Counted from the stretch's first letter, positions 58,501-64,000 are shown. The stretch: 64,000 nt of DNA from Candidatus Poseidoniaceae archaeon (GCA_949373095.1 CASIBY010000010.1:62001-126000), one strand, 5' to 3'. The notes: generated from the sequence alone by a model not told the origin. Numbers and translations are program-made.

Positions 58501-60328
58501 TGTTGCCTTCTCAGTATCACCAGTCAACGATGCACCTGTGATCCGTAACTGGGATGCTGCTAACGGTACTACGATTGTCAACAAGGCAAACCTACCTATC
58601 AACCAGGCTTGGAAGCTTGTCATGACAGAAGACGATACCAACGAAGACAACCTTACGTTTGACCTCTCAGCTGTTAAGGCCGATGTTGACCACGATATGG
58701 ATGACCTTCTTTGGACCGTTGAATCTACTGACCAATGCACATACTCGAACTACTTCACAACCACAATCATCGGAGACGACCTCGTCTTTGACCTGATTGA
58801 AGATGCTGCAACGGATGTTCCTAACGAAGAGCGAGACTACCTCAACAACGGTGGTATTCACCAAATCCCACCGACTGGCAGTTCATACTGTGAGATTACT
58901 CTGGTTCTACGTGACACACCAACTGCACCTATCGTTGATGGCGAATACAACACACATATCCCCAACTACGATGTTACTCTGATGCCAATTGCGGCTTACG
59001 AGCAAGGTGTTGCAACCAAGACCATCGGTGTGAAGGTTACTAACGTCCCTGAGCAAGTCCCAGACTATGCCTTTGATGGTGTGACTGGATTCAGCTTCAA
59101 TGGAGTTACCAACGTCATGACAGGAACCTACATCCCAGTCACCGTCACCATCGACGGCGCTGGCGACCCAGGACCATACCGCTACGACCACATGCTTGCT
59201 GTGACCTACCACTCGGACGGACACACAGACATTGAGCAAACTCGTTACTACGATGTCCCTGACTACAACTCTGCTGTGAAACTCACTGAGGACGTATACG
59301 TCACCAGAGATACCACACATGTTTGGGTAGAAATGGATGTACTAACCTGTTTGGACAACCCATGTGACTTGACGAAATCGACAACAGAACGATTCATCGC
59401 TGATGACCCAGCATCACACTACCGTGTGATCAACGGTGTTCAATCCGATGAGCAATGGTCCGCTCCTGGCCGATATGGACAAGATGCAACAGCATCCTCT
59501 ATCCGTCGTCCACTGCTTGAAGACGGCAACTGGTGTAACAACGTCATGACCTCGCTTCCAACAGCAGACCCATGCAACGCAGCTGACCAAGACACAGCAG
59601 ACAGTACGTTCCTATCAACCGCACAAGACATCCCAACAGTTGTCGACACGGTTGGTGCAAGCGCAGTTCCATCCTTTGCCCCAAGCATCATCGCTGTGGC
59701 TATGGCTGGTCTCTTCGTGAGCGTCCTCTCTTTCTCCAGCCGCCGTGCTGAAGATGAAGAAGAAGTTGTGGAATGTATCAAGGACGATGAAACTGCAGTC
59801 AGCCCTGTGATCGCTACCATTCTCATGGTTGCTATCACTGTGGTTCTCTCCGGTGTCATCTATGTTTGGGCATCTTCGCTCGCTGAAACCGACGTCAAAG
59901 GCGTTCCTCGTATCACCTTCCAGATGGAAGATGTGAACGGTGTTGACGCTGACGAAGGCCACTGGAGAATCTCTGTTATGAACGCACAAACAGCACTTGC
60001 AACACAAGCAGTTGAAGTCCGTGTGATCTATCAGAATTCTACTGGCGGTCAGAGTGTGATTTCAGTTAATCTTGCTGAAAGCGCTGGTGTATACGGATTC
60101 AATCCGGCCAATAGTGACTCGTTTGTAACGTTCGTAGATTCTGTTGACAGAGACGGTAATCGGTCAATCTCGACCTTTAACTCTGGAGATACAATCTTTG
60201 TTCGCACACATGCACCTGACGGTACACCACTCACCGGTGTTACGATCACCATCACCTATGCTCCGCCTAACGGCAATGGTGCAGAATTGACAAAGTGGTC
60301 GAACCTGGCTTTCAACAAGAAGGCTTGA
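46520..60328 (+). CDS. 4,602-aa adhesin-like giant with C-terminal type IV pilin-like module
   Basis: One intact frame of 13.8 kb, with GAGGTGA before ATG 46520. Approximate domains: signal peptide or anchor (10-35); a region like the N-terminus of RHS/wall-associated proteins (50-330; LIATEPVHYRSSDNTWENID, VYPVGIDPTLKV); a DNRLRE-like sandwich (330-545); sandwich domains (550-1300); right-handed beta-helix sections (1320-2200 and 2490-3430; NTDICIQLNGGEESLIYNNT), separated by a Tyr-rich stretch (2263-2393); a CBM9-like domain (3490-3685); cadherin-like domains (3770-4330); a membrane helix (about 4387-4408); a short acidic cytoplasmic loop (RRAEDEEEVVECIKDDETA); and a pilin-like core and head (4425-4602). 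It is probably exported through Sec and exposed at the surface. The role in adhesion is inference. No frameshifts are visible. Confidence 0.9.
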   Translation: MLGNKKNQNKTVFGGIGIALLLCALMALMPMSGYMSNDSADVEFVESSTTGEEDFFRLPDKIEEINYEYDPSLELQGMRDEKTKAYLTEDGNIAQLIATEPVHYRSSDNTWENIDVNIKAMPEGWSVTENTFVTHFGPEAGSGIMVQVNQGVDPVISGLNPMLVTLDETGTAPEPYFSAPSTSAIEVGGNVIRYPLAEGFDLDYTVDSTQVKQNLVVREAPVLQENAVWFGLSEGLRIPAGYAIYSGETQLGEDVFQTSEALHIRNIETGEVLLELPTPVIIDASGGDPYIGTFFVQVYGPDVILTTVVETSWLLSEDRVYPVGIDPTLKVNTNAGGYCYVYYGNCYSNTLRYLYKSYSTIYYLPWHKVSFTSSNALPSGAAIQSIQWKEHISSYSYASANANVNIKIMQSCGTDVRYNWQITSRTCSSSAITPGYLTQNYGGTPALSVMSSIWNTPAVGTIKVGGTGWKTGTLCNSATACSSTSGGIGLINSALGNAGTSSGTIGVGEQYTGSRILRYGYSSGSNVYHLSIVYTGGTDADAPTSDYVPYTGIDSYLEGERTFFISLTDMSGIDTTSANAPKLYYSTDGGTSWASTSYGLGSNSQFDAGELVSIGTCSSTTTDCRFKARTPDVEFGDDFRYYWKYQDLNTGSNGANVGYEPARTGTQQTPTPYQFDVVDPANAPTTSKKMTVLTTDVTAYSSYNAGGNFDRQLTYFSANDEYYFEFDTSSCGTGSSSCFYTGTSTTYGNWLARWSDKPAYGYWGMNSYTNKGDQNLWNNNGNGYLQVGATHGPGMNLVMHYDSAANAWATVGIGTETGIEAPLSGGSSATLSYSYGSYTKAYKFAIPGDITGDFGLFNFNSTASTSTANRMCVTTNGWYYFYRATNSYDRCTPAYYMIYGNKNSYRWSGFAMGSSYYGRQASTGDITYKVGNVAPTPDIFKPTFIHSAMSDSHSKIRTVSVGILDEGDPASGVNTSTSAGVGPTLYHRITPDGGSAGTWTSTVMDHEAGNSRADCSLKSCTWTADIEDLEVNDSVEYKFTARDVSTVSAGININNSSIYTFERGDPSKVFAVEWHDMSYYTYGYDCTVQALFYDVTNEIEFKYDSGCSANYESWEIGYMDQTRNKGDSISNKGGSYNNQGYTPTTSNFRIHTSATSDSWETFDKGLVELANANTAISGSSNGRPYAYYCWYYFTSYRNQCSANIDIPAGFEFDYFGTTYDGDDSNDRVQINRQGSMFFLDNGNTNTQQTLWTWHQPELPYKGSTNARPGLIAPFNTVYNNYYCFVTTNQDCSTYYRVMPYEGKGTDVSADITTDPKWDLTDSPIRINPSNKYLVVSSDLTIEPGVEIQIAAGKGISFDGACTNFFANGSATAPINFTGMNGADWLGMAFTNDCTTNKGTDDRHRFKNVNFNNTTDSVFRSGSRHDGTGPSCGSATADCNTGNFTMTDVAFENVGSVFTHGSGQGTSVSMTDFTVSGVTGSCFDFAENTVAKLMDGTVTNCNTAGTSTAGAIMSVPGSTSGLLHLENMDFTNSYVNFIDVDLQDLFLSNVTVTSPATTGATAGSAITSDAGLNSDVYLYNVEFSGQAYATATIAAMESIHIEGLDLMTTSLDVIPGGPQQSGAGPSSTSMKMMDINSGDLTMKRVHPGVFDEITAKAVTLTGNYITSEVLTMTDFDADSFTVTGCGWKIDMVEPTLNRVKSSASCATSKNTMSVSGATFTHGSSTEHVIDGRNSHITVGESSISSTSASSSGPYVAKARSGTNIVLIASDLNGNDCSGANGNTGSCSIDVSSSTTDPSMVYFGGLASIRVFRLDASNNPAYKSNHVVTTSLVDANLNEMFQVGSHRTSAITSDLGNTSVWVVVGDSDTNTYEDHIIRAFGSAGQNETYPDNFPDTSLASDWYPSAGFTLATHMDLQLEPAPITFNDPATDCNAMRNNVNLSGAYTPSTDTFAWDDTKITISENIMIDGCHLRMDGGVLRVQSTSTNAPVITIKSGGSITVTNDGTKATPGIIRAVSPTNGLNINIQDGSLVLDNGVLQDVACDAITMGCLVIGNGATLQMMDSGTIYGSSATSDEMATVKVDGGTVDIDSSSIINKGQTGTALWVENSDSTIKDITVKNAAVGIQSYNGAPQVDGFIANGNTVGVSAYGGMSLPTIYRSTILSGLSAGWVTHPIDLTSYLGTGNYLQVGANSIYGGGNAHPVYNSAYSKDYFITDRMNIEFTDDNGNTWNITDGTQKGYYPYSSSDPAISSNSDVGSYSGGVGGAPSWHCNYYGYDYGPNYQSQDGYYYYMHRYWMGQTSGYNSYQQPDAFGFRWESIEDVSPTGYYQSRYPYKYWGDYSPASQFQGVYSPPEGSNGQSGWVGAGNPPSYAVGGYPNNYGVCSDYVYTPYVNAGQGARVTWPIVDISGAEANGGNISKVTLWIDVLHKGADNYQDRYDFVARSGNNPASLGEYVREAGTAAFENGTIVGSDVGIEIGGAYAAGGFENIEITAPATAGVYVTGSTAATSANINVTGGDYAVLTGTRASGRFDLTDVNFENQNIAGIYYLKDLNTDFSGTITGAQGAAIKYGLDTTRDVSLSGLSIKNNGVGIESMGSSNFVLKDVELNNTKDVVISGSSTMDFIEGDINPETVEVNGTGLFSRMREVDITVTADVTSGSTTTTEDVSGTNVVLKDADGVVTGMAETDTNGVASDLTFVTQTVDAGTCSTVCNLSLSGYTAVTVATIDYFYTSSSDNADFRYAFEPMTLTNTPGNTDSIDLVETFDSRICYRYSSVSYVQQNACTTLGTGSTRTYSNGLVEYGYYYAMSGSDIAGDTVMFDTPFLYLDGGTHNWNGTTIISTSSYTFDNANRFYPRYNQEVNLWMHNTNITATAVSDEGEMQGFQLGYQYYSMNLDMDQSSISGLASIWGSIGYGSYNEHELDYFNIANSTFTHFKGYTALNSAIQNTDICIQLNGGEESLIYNNTFYDCGAGVQLERSPYYYSHTASELGADNVTIDSNKFYDGGEIADVWIYSNSQADGTIITNNEFNPDGGSAIAVYSGKVTDLLIQDNTIVGGTDAISISSASNFTVHNNTIGGVSDSSSTGIQVFKSTGDVTNNTLEDADGGIYLSEMKSPPAPTNSLCSISSNGYRSSDSCTFTLASGKSADVNLGTDSWGYEISITIDKPDGSTDTWGTYSFTSNSEYLPLKSYTDAGSYTLTVRDSYGDGGATINVLESSGGSTGYAGPDISGNTIGLSAGRLSPNAVGITALSCDGVTILSGTNTITLGDNAMVIEDCDLSDEGSTLIGSGYSSTGGMIADDTNRFLNLDGTTIYGYAVGLTKENGDLSMIGGTDISGTDYGVHVESTSVTAINAAVDGGSTGTGLYVVDSSDVWVYPMDASGLIGLHIDNTPFRWDGGTSDATTAIYVEDSIGSVENLTWSASTTQINAGPRSHVTSIGNTLLSSAITIDSTSVIDEANLLSIETTHLGDLPQDEVALLVTSTDDERASYVSTSFQPETMSVDGSNEDWVGGNALNPSGYAMPGNMSGDGTDDFLVTYVEGDSLYMGMTGSDLTSSDVLIYISVDGSGSDVGYNGLGGAHNLPFSANYVLWADSDSSYDLYSYGFLGWSSSALSTANIDADFSTSLGEISIPWSRIGGMPSQIDIVAIVQEETTADITIVHPLQTLDETATLQNLTKFMTVELDHGDLMTGTLNDEVLVYRSYKGVATASPAKNYDIMLKTPAECAYDWATIEDVSLATNVAFDDSYTAGTGDTTDVRATVDILRACPVIDTEATTSPSDGLSSFDKDEDTSAFTFSLTNLVDDVQDAEIDLDWVVTEGTLVAFDNVLIDWAQNGQDVTITPLADQFGTVVFSFEVTDSNGLSDSHNITYTVNNLNDKPVICNNERVATDCMPIISEDGSFNNILPEGFGIHTKFLGDVSNATRSYIRDMANEQSPSRQTYTWGASIPSTCEAFTVDVVSNELTITENTANEKGGTCMVTLALSDDGAENVDADTFDVAFSVSPVNDAPVIRNWDAANGTTIVNKANLPINQAWKLVMTEDDTNEDNLTFDLSAVKADVDHDMDDLLWTVESTDQCTYSNYFTTTIIGDDLVFDLIEDAATDVPNEERDYLNNGGIHQIPPTGSSYCEITLVLRDTPTAPIVDGEYNTHIPNYDVTLMPIAAYEQGVATKTIGVKVTNVPEQVPDYAFDGVTGFSFNGVTNVMTGTYIPVTVTIDGAGDPGPYRYDHMLAVTYHSDGHTDIEQTRYYDVPDYNSAVKLTEDVYVTRDTTHVWVEMDVLTCLDNPCDLTKSTTERFIADDPASHYRVINGVQSDEQWSAPGRYGQDATASSIRRPLLEDGNWCNNVMTSLPTADPCNAADQDTADSTFLSTAQDIPTVVDTVGASAVPSFAPSIIAVAMAGLFVSVLSFSSRRAEDEEEVVECIKDDETAVSPVIATILMVAITVVLSGVIYVWASSLAETDVKGVPRITFQMEDVNGVDADEGHWRISVMNAQTALATQAVEVRVIYQNSTGGQSVISVNLAESAGVYGFNPANSDSFVTFVDSVDRDGNRSISTFNSGDTIFVRTHAPDGTPLTGVTITITYAPPNGNGAELTKWSNLAFNKKA
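59768..60328 (+). other. Embedded type IV pilin-like module at the C-terminus of the giant protein
   Basis: Residues about 4417-4602. KDDETA is followed by VSPVIATILMVAITVVLSGV and IYVWASSLAE, which match the N-terminus of archaeal pilins (the DUF1628 type), including the SPVIATILMVAIT block. A beta-rich head of about 150 aa follows. Processing by prepilin peptidase after the Ala is conceivable. In-frame GTG at 59768 could permit separate internal translation, but no clear ribosome-binding site precedes it. Confidence 0.8.
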
Positions 60329-60358
60329 AGTCCCAGTTGAGTTGTTAAGACAATACTT

Positions 60359-60424
60359 CACCTGCAAGCAGGTGTCTGCAGCCGCAAGGCTGTATCCCAG
60401 CGGGGAGCCCCTGATAGGGCTCCC
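60359..60424 (+). other. Three consecutive hairpins in the 3' region of the giant gene
   Basis: Stem 1: CACCTG-CAAG-CAGGTG (60359-60374). Stem 2: TGCAGCC-GCAA-GGCTGTA with a GNRA loop (60377-60394; one G-T pair). Stem 3: GGGAGCCC-CTGATA-GGGCTCCC (60403-60424). CCCA at 60396 may also pair with TGGG at 60430, giving stem 3 a longer base. No U-run follows. It may stabilise or end the giant message, or be a small RNA. Confidence 0.6.
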
Positions 60425-60485
60425 TGCCTTGGGCCTCCTCGATGCAAAAGCGAACCCTTTCAAACTGGAGTTCCTTGGTGTGGAC

Positions 60486-61166
60486 ATGGTTCAAGAGAAT
60501 GGAGACGTCAAACCAGGAATCGTGGTCTTTGATTGCGATGGTGTGCTTGTTGATGCTGTGAGCTCATGGAGAACACTTCACGATGCATTTGGTACAGACA
60601 ACGAATTGAATCTTAATCGGTTTATTCGTGGTGAACTCAGCGATGTTGAGTTCATGCGGTCTGACATCCAAATGTGGAAGAAGGTGCAAGATCCTATTCA
60701 CAGAGACGAGTTGTTTCGTGCCTATGCAGGTGTGAAACTTATGCCTGGCGCACGTGAAGTTGTTGAGAAACTCTTGGCTGATGGTATATTTGTTGCCATT
60801 GTCAGTGCAGGCGTCGATATCTTTGTGAGTTCCATCGCTGGTATTCTCAAAGTAGATGATTGGATAGCGAACGGATTCGTCTTTGACGATGAGGGCTTTC
60901 TCACAGATGAAGGGGTTTGCCGGCTTCACGCTACCGGGAAGGACGAAGTCATACAACGATTGCTTGACATGAACGGGTTCAAACCTGAGCAATGTGTTTC
61001 GGTTGGAGACTCGGAAATGGACCTCTCAATGCAAGTGGAAGGTAGTCGGTTCATTGGGTTTAATCCCACTCGAGAATCCTCACATGCTGCATTCAAAAAT
61101 GCTGAGGTACCTGTAGTGATCACTAAGGATCTAAGGGATATCCTACCCCATTTGGGTATGTCGTAA
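60486..61166 (+). CDS. HAD-family phosphatase, SerB-like
   Basis: ATG 60486; the in-frame part upstream crosses the hairpins. Motif I VVFDCDGVLVDAVSSW has the nucleophile and acid Asp, motif II is VAIVSAGVDIF, and motif III/IV is CVSVGDSEMDLSMQVEG. 226 aa. It is related to phosphoserine phosphatase, but the substrate is uncertain. It ends convergent with the polymerase D gene after five bases. Confidence 0.88.
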   Translation: MVQENGDVKPGIVVFDCDGVLVDAVSSWRTLHDAFGTDNELNLNRFIRGELSDVEFMRSDIQMWKKVQDPIHRDELFRAYAGVKLMPGAREVVEKLLADGIFVAIVSAGVDIFVSSIAGILKVDDWIANGFVFDDEGFLTDEGVCRLHATGKDEVIQRLLDMNGFKPEQCVSVGDSEMDLSMQVEGSRFIGFNPTRESSHAAFKNAEVPVVITKDLRDILPHLGMS

Positions 61167-61171
61167 TTTCA

Positions 61172-62824
61172 TTAAGCAAATGGAATTGATATTGATTTGT
61201 GACTCTTCAGGTTAATGATTGTCAACATACACGGCTTTGGTTGGAATCCTAGCATACGCTGGTAAGATGTTTGGTCTTGCCATGTACTTGAGCAAACCAG
61301 TGTAGTCCCTCGGAAGTCCACGCATTCGTGACCATGAACGTGACCAGTAACAAAGATGTCCGGAACTTCTCGAATAACCAACCCGTCTTCAGGTTCAGGA
61401 GATAATGGTGTTTTTCCACCCCACTGGGGGGCTAAATGGCGACGACGCAACATTTCTCGCATTGCCTCGACAGGGTCGGCATATGTCACAGTTCTAAGGC
61501 CAGCTACGAAATCATCGATTGACTTACCGTGGTAAGATAGCAACCGTACATCATGGAGTGAAAAGTCGCATGGATTTCCAACAAAGGTGGTTGTGTTGTA
61601 ATCTTGCTGAATATCTTTCTCAAATGTTGGTTGTGGTTCAGCAGGTCTTACAGCGTCATGATTTCCAGGAAGCATAACACACTCGACCCAGTCAGGAAGT
61701 AATTCTAACAGCCTTGCGAATTCCGTATATTGAGCAAATAGGTCCGGGATGGCAAGTTCTTTGTCTTGTCCCGGATATATTCCAACCCCATCAACACAGT
61801 CTCCTGATAGGATGAGGTACTTGATCGTCTTTGCAAGCGGGTCTGAATGGAACCACCGAACCATCTTATGCCACTGTGCTTCAAGGAAGGTCTTCGAACC
61901 TACGTGGATATCGGAGAGAAATGCAACACTGACTCCTTGTTCAGCACTTACCTTTTGGTGTTGTGACTGCAGTGGGAAATGAAGGTCATCTACGTAAAAT
62001 AAATCCCCGGTTTGACTGAAGGTTCCTGACACTCCAAGAACATCATCCGGCATTAATCCGGCTTCGAGAATCGCTTCGTGGGCTCTGTCCCTATCCTCTC
62101 CTTTCCGCTTTGTTAGGAGGCATGTCATCTCCCCAGTCTCATCTTCAAGCCCCCAAATGAGGTGTCCATTCTTCGTATACCTCGGTTCGTTGACTAGGCC
62201 AATTGCTGCAGCCTTGTTCTCATGGCCTTGGTAGCGGCTTATTTCTGCAAGTAATCGTGCAATTTCTTGATGTTTACGTGGGAGATTTGAATTTTGAATG
62301 ATGAGCTTTCGAATACTTTTCAATCGGTCATTGAAGCACGCCGTAATATCCGACATTTTACCTTCTGTCACAGAGTTCCCTGTGATGTCAAAATGGACGG
62401 TGATGTCAGAACTGACATCATTAGCATGAGTAGAAAAATCGGATTGATTCCAATCTGGTAGATTGTTCCGGAATTTGATGTCCAGTGGTTTAGGCTCTTC
62501 GATCGGGGCAACGGTTCTAGCGAGGTCTGTTGGCGTCTGGTTAACTACCTGGGTTGACCTTGATTGTGGTGGTTGTACCAAGACAGCAGCAGGTGTTGGC
62601 TGATTTGAAGTGGGGGTTGAGTTACCAATTGTGCTGCCGACATGGTCAATCATGGCTGTTAACATGGAATCATTTAGGACGGTTGAAGAATAATTCAATG
62701 GTCCAGCAGCTGCAATCACTTCCATTGGATTATCAAGTGCCATGATTTGGTTCTTAATGGATGTCATTGCCAACAATTTGTGCTGTTTGAGCAGGGCAGC
62801 GATTTCGGCCCATCCCTCACCCAT
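61172..62824 (-). CDS. polB: DNA polymerase D small subunit (DP1)
   Basis: Euryarchaeal replicative polymerase subunit with proofreading nuclease. A TTG at 62851 is also in frame, but ATG 62824 is the better start. The N-terminal part is helical, with a variable linker rich in Pro/Gln (about residues 65-115). The OB-fold region has LIWGLEDETGEMTCLLTKRK. The calcineurin-like phosphoesterase domain has FLSDIHVGSKTF, LSGDCVDGVGIYP, MLPGNHDAVRPAEPQ and FVTGHVHGHECVDF, the expected metal ligands. About 550 aa. The large subunit is not in the window. Confidence 0.94.
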   Translation of the reverse strand: MGEGWAEIAALLKQHKLLAMTSIKNQIMALDNPMEVIAAAGPLNYSSTVLNDSMLTAMIDHVGSTIGNSTPTSNQPTPAAVLVQPPQSRSTQVVNQTPTDLARTVAPIEEPKPLDIKFRNNLPDWNQSDFSTHANDVSSDITVHFDITGNSVTEGKMSDITACFNDRLKSIRKLIIQNSNLPRKHQEIARLLAEISRYQGHENKAAAIGLVNEPRYTKNGHLIWGLEDETGEMTCLLTKRKGEDRDRAHEAILEAGLMPDDVLGVSGTFSQTGDLFYVDDLHFPLQSQHQKVSAEQGVSVAFLSDIHVGSKTFLEAQWHKMVRWFHSDPLAKTIKYLILSGDCVDGVGIYPGQDKELAIPDLFAQYTEFARLLELLPDWVECVMLPGNHDAVRPAEPQPTFEKDIQQDYNTTTFVGNPCDFSLHDVRLLSYHGKSIDDFVAGLRTVTYADPVEAMREMLRRRHLAPQWGGKTPLSPEPEDGLVIREVPDIFVTGHVHGHECVDFRGTTLVCSSTWQDQTSYQRMLGFQPKPCMLTIINLKSHKSISIPFA

Positions 62825-62890
62825 GTTTGCTCTTGTACGACGACGCTTCAAAAGGTGTGTGATGAAGAATGATGAAGATCGAGTGGAAAC

Positions 62891-63582
62891 TCATTCCTCT
62901 TCGGACCATTCGACTTCTGAACCCATTTCCTTGTCGGTGGTTTTTTCTTCTTCTGACCATGCATCATCCTGCCATGGAGCGGTTTCCCGAGCTGCAGCAT
63001 CTCTGCGTTCAAGTTCCTCAAGGCGTTCTTCTTCCTTCTTCATGGCCTCTTCAATTGCAATAATCTCTTTGGCTTCTGCTTCTTTGGCTTGTACCATTGC
63101 TTCGTCCCAACAATGAATTGCTGTTTGTAAGGCAAATTGAACAAATCCGGATTTGTTTTCGGCTCGTGTTCCTCCGATTTGAGTGTGCAAAGCATTGGCC
63201 CAGGTTCGTGATGCGATTCCAACATACACCGTTCCAACTGGCTTTGCTGAACCATCGTTATTTGGCCCTGCAATTCCTGTGATAGCAATGGCGATGGATG
63301 CATCTGCGCGTTTCCGAGCACCCTGAGCCATCTGGATCGCTACTCGTGCCGATACCGCTCCTTTACTGTTGAGACTTCTTCTTCGACGCCGAGTTCACTG
63401 ACTTTCGCGTCATTGGCGTAGGTTACCCACGATTTCTTGAACCACTCGCTTGCTCCAGCGATATCAGTCAGCGTACTCGCCAACAAACCACCCGTGCACG
63501 ACTCAGCTACGGTGATGGTGTGACTGCCTTCTTTGAGTCGTCGTACAAGGCGTGCAGCCGACGTTCGGATATTGTCATCCAT
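62891..63582 (-). CDS. pncC: CinA/PncC-type nicotinamide-nucleotide amidase with acidic tail (one frameshift)
   Basis: ATG 63582 starts MDDNIRTSAARLVRRLKEGS. TITVAESCTGGLLASTLTDI, then KSWVTYANDAKVSELGV, is the first half. After a single-base shift near 63362 the frame resumes GAVSARVAIQMAQGARK and AIAITGIAGPNNDGSAKPVG, then GTVYVGIAS. The enzyme deamidates NMN to NaMN. A charged helical and acidic extension of about 60 aa at the C-terminus is not part of the usual domain. A pyridine-nucleotide salvage role fits the NAD synthetase gene in the window, though they are distant. Confidence 0.87.
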
Positions 63583-63663
63583 TGATTCCCCCTCAGCGCC
63601 GAACGGTTTTGAGGTTAACCCTTTGAACGGACTCTTGAAAAAGGAAGTCCAACAGGACCCCAT

Positions 63664-63736
63664 GGGTCTGTGGTCTAGTGGCTATGACACCTCCCTTACA
63701 CGGAGTTGATCGAGGGTTCGAGTCCCTCCAGTCCCA
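63664..63736 (+). tRNA. tRNA-Val (anticodon UAC)
   Basis: 73 nt. The loop CTTACAC gives anticodon TAC, the T arm is GAGGG-TTCGAGT-CCCTC, and the discriminator is A, without CCA. Two pairs are imperfect: the acceptor T at position 4 faces T, and the base of the anticodon stem is C facing T. These may be base-call errors or real changes. Confidence 0.88.
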
Positions 63737-64000
63737 CTACCACAAATATTGCGTTATCTCGTTAGTGTTTTGAGCGATAACTTTCGTAATGCCGGATTGC
63801 TGTTGAAGTACTCCAGCATCCGTGTTTTCATCAACGAGAAGAAGGTGTACCGCTCTCATCCAAAGTCCTTCTTCAGGTGTAGAACCTCTGTGGTCAACGG
63901 CTACGAGGACATCCTCCAATTCACTGAACATCAATGCACCCGTTGCTTGATGCAGTTCCTCAACCTTCACGATGAGCCAGCGTTTTCCCTGAAGAGCGTC
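63737..64000 (-). CDS. Unrecognised protein, 5' end beyond the window
   Basis: The frame stays open to the right-hand edge, so the N-terminus is missing; GTG at 63970 is not necessarily the start. The visible 87 aa (ending TKVIAQNTNEITQYLW) contain FSELEDVLVAVDHRGSTPEE and GLWMRAVHLLLVDENTDAGV and look like a helical globular domain. No family recognised. The stop codon lies directly against the end of the convergent tRNA-Val gene. Confidence 0.6.
   Translation of the reverse strand, partial: DALQGKRWLIVKVEELHQATGALMFSELEDVLVAVDHRGSTPEEGLWMRAVHLLLVDENTDAGVLQQQSGITKVIAQNTNEITQYLW

Noticed and set aside
60342-60485. Upstream extension of the HAD phosphatase ORF
   Set aside because: The extra 48 codons cover the three hairpins and lack family similarity; ATG 60486 directly precedes the HAD fold.
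1-64000. CRISPR arrays, insertion sequences, prophage or integrase genes
   Set aside because: No regular spaced repeats, transposase, integrase or terminal inverted repeats were seen anywhere in the window.

Overview
The window reads as archaeal chromosome. It carries an archaellum (archaeal flagellum) gene set with two archaellins, the small subunit of the archaea-specific DNA polymerase D, a Nob1 PIN/zinc-ribbon rRNA endonuclease, tRNA genes without an encoded CCA end, Shine-Dalgarno sites before many starts, and very large secreted proteins with short acidic cytoplasmic tails. The combination with a proton/sodium-pumping pyrophosphatase, a bacterial-type PolX, aconitase X and ELWxxDGT proteins fits an uncultured marine euryarchaeon of the Marine Group II (Poseidoniia) type. 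That placement is inference from gene content, not a database match.

Layout. 1-11 kb: the end of a membrane-anchored surface protein, NAD synthetase, a tRNA-uridine hydroxylase, a broken ELWxxDGT surface protein, a broken aconitase X fused to a sugar-nucleotide epimerase operon, a flavin reductase-like protein, a hexapeptide acyltransferase and a peroxiredoxin. 11.2-25.5 kb: one co-directional archaellum operon. Its order is a small helical protein, a giant secreted/membrane protein, a coiled-coil plus Ig-like protein, archaellin 1, archaellin 2, an unrecognised acidic protein, FlaF, FlaG, FlaH, FlaI, FlaJ and a small membrane protein. FlaC/D/E homologues were not recognised. 25.5-37.4 kb: housekeeping genes (endonuclease III, PolX, NifU-like, pyrophosphatase, lipoprotein, hydrolase, glutaredoxin, FMN reductase, pirin, tRNA-Glu, DedA, Nob1, TatA, MoaD-like). 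37.5-60.3 kb: a secretion/surface block with a MacB-like ATPase, a 1.5 kaa FtsX-type permease with a large ectodomain, a 1,048-aa surface protein, and a 4,602-aa protein. 60.4-64 kb: a HAD phosphatase, DNA polymerase D small subunit, a frameshifted CinA/PncC-type amidase, tRNA-Val, and a partial gene.

The most interesting item is the 4,602-aa protein. It begins with a signal peptide and a fold resembling the N-terminus of RHS/wall-associated proteins, continues through beta-helix, Tyr-rich, sugar-binding-like and cadherin-like regions, and ends with a transmembrane helix, a short acidic cytoplasmic loop and then a complete archaeal type IV pilin-like module in the same reading frame. This suggests an adhesin whose C-terminus can be processed by, or inserted into, a type IV filament machine.

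Several genes (ELWxxDGT protein, aconitase X, the 3' part of the giant archaellum-operon protein, FlaH, FlaI, FlaJ, PncC) are broken by clustered single-base frameshifts, yet recognisable protein sequence continues in another frame on each side. I treat these as real genes with probable assembly or read errors rather than decayed genes; the 13.8-kb giant ORF has none.
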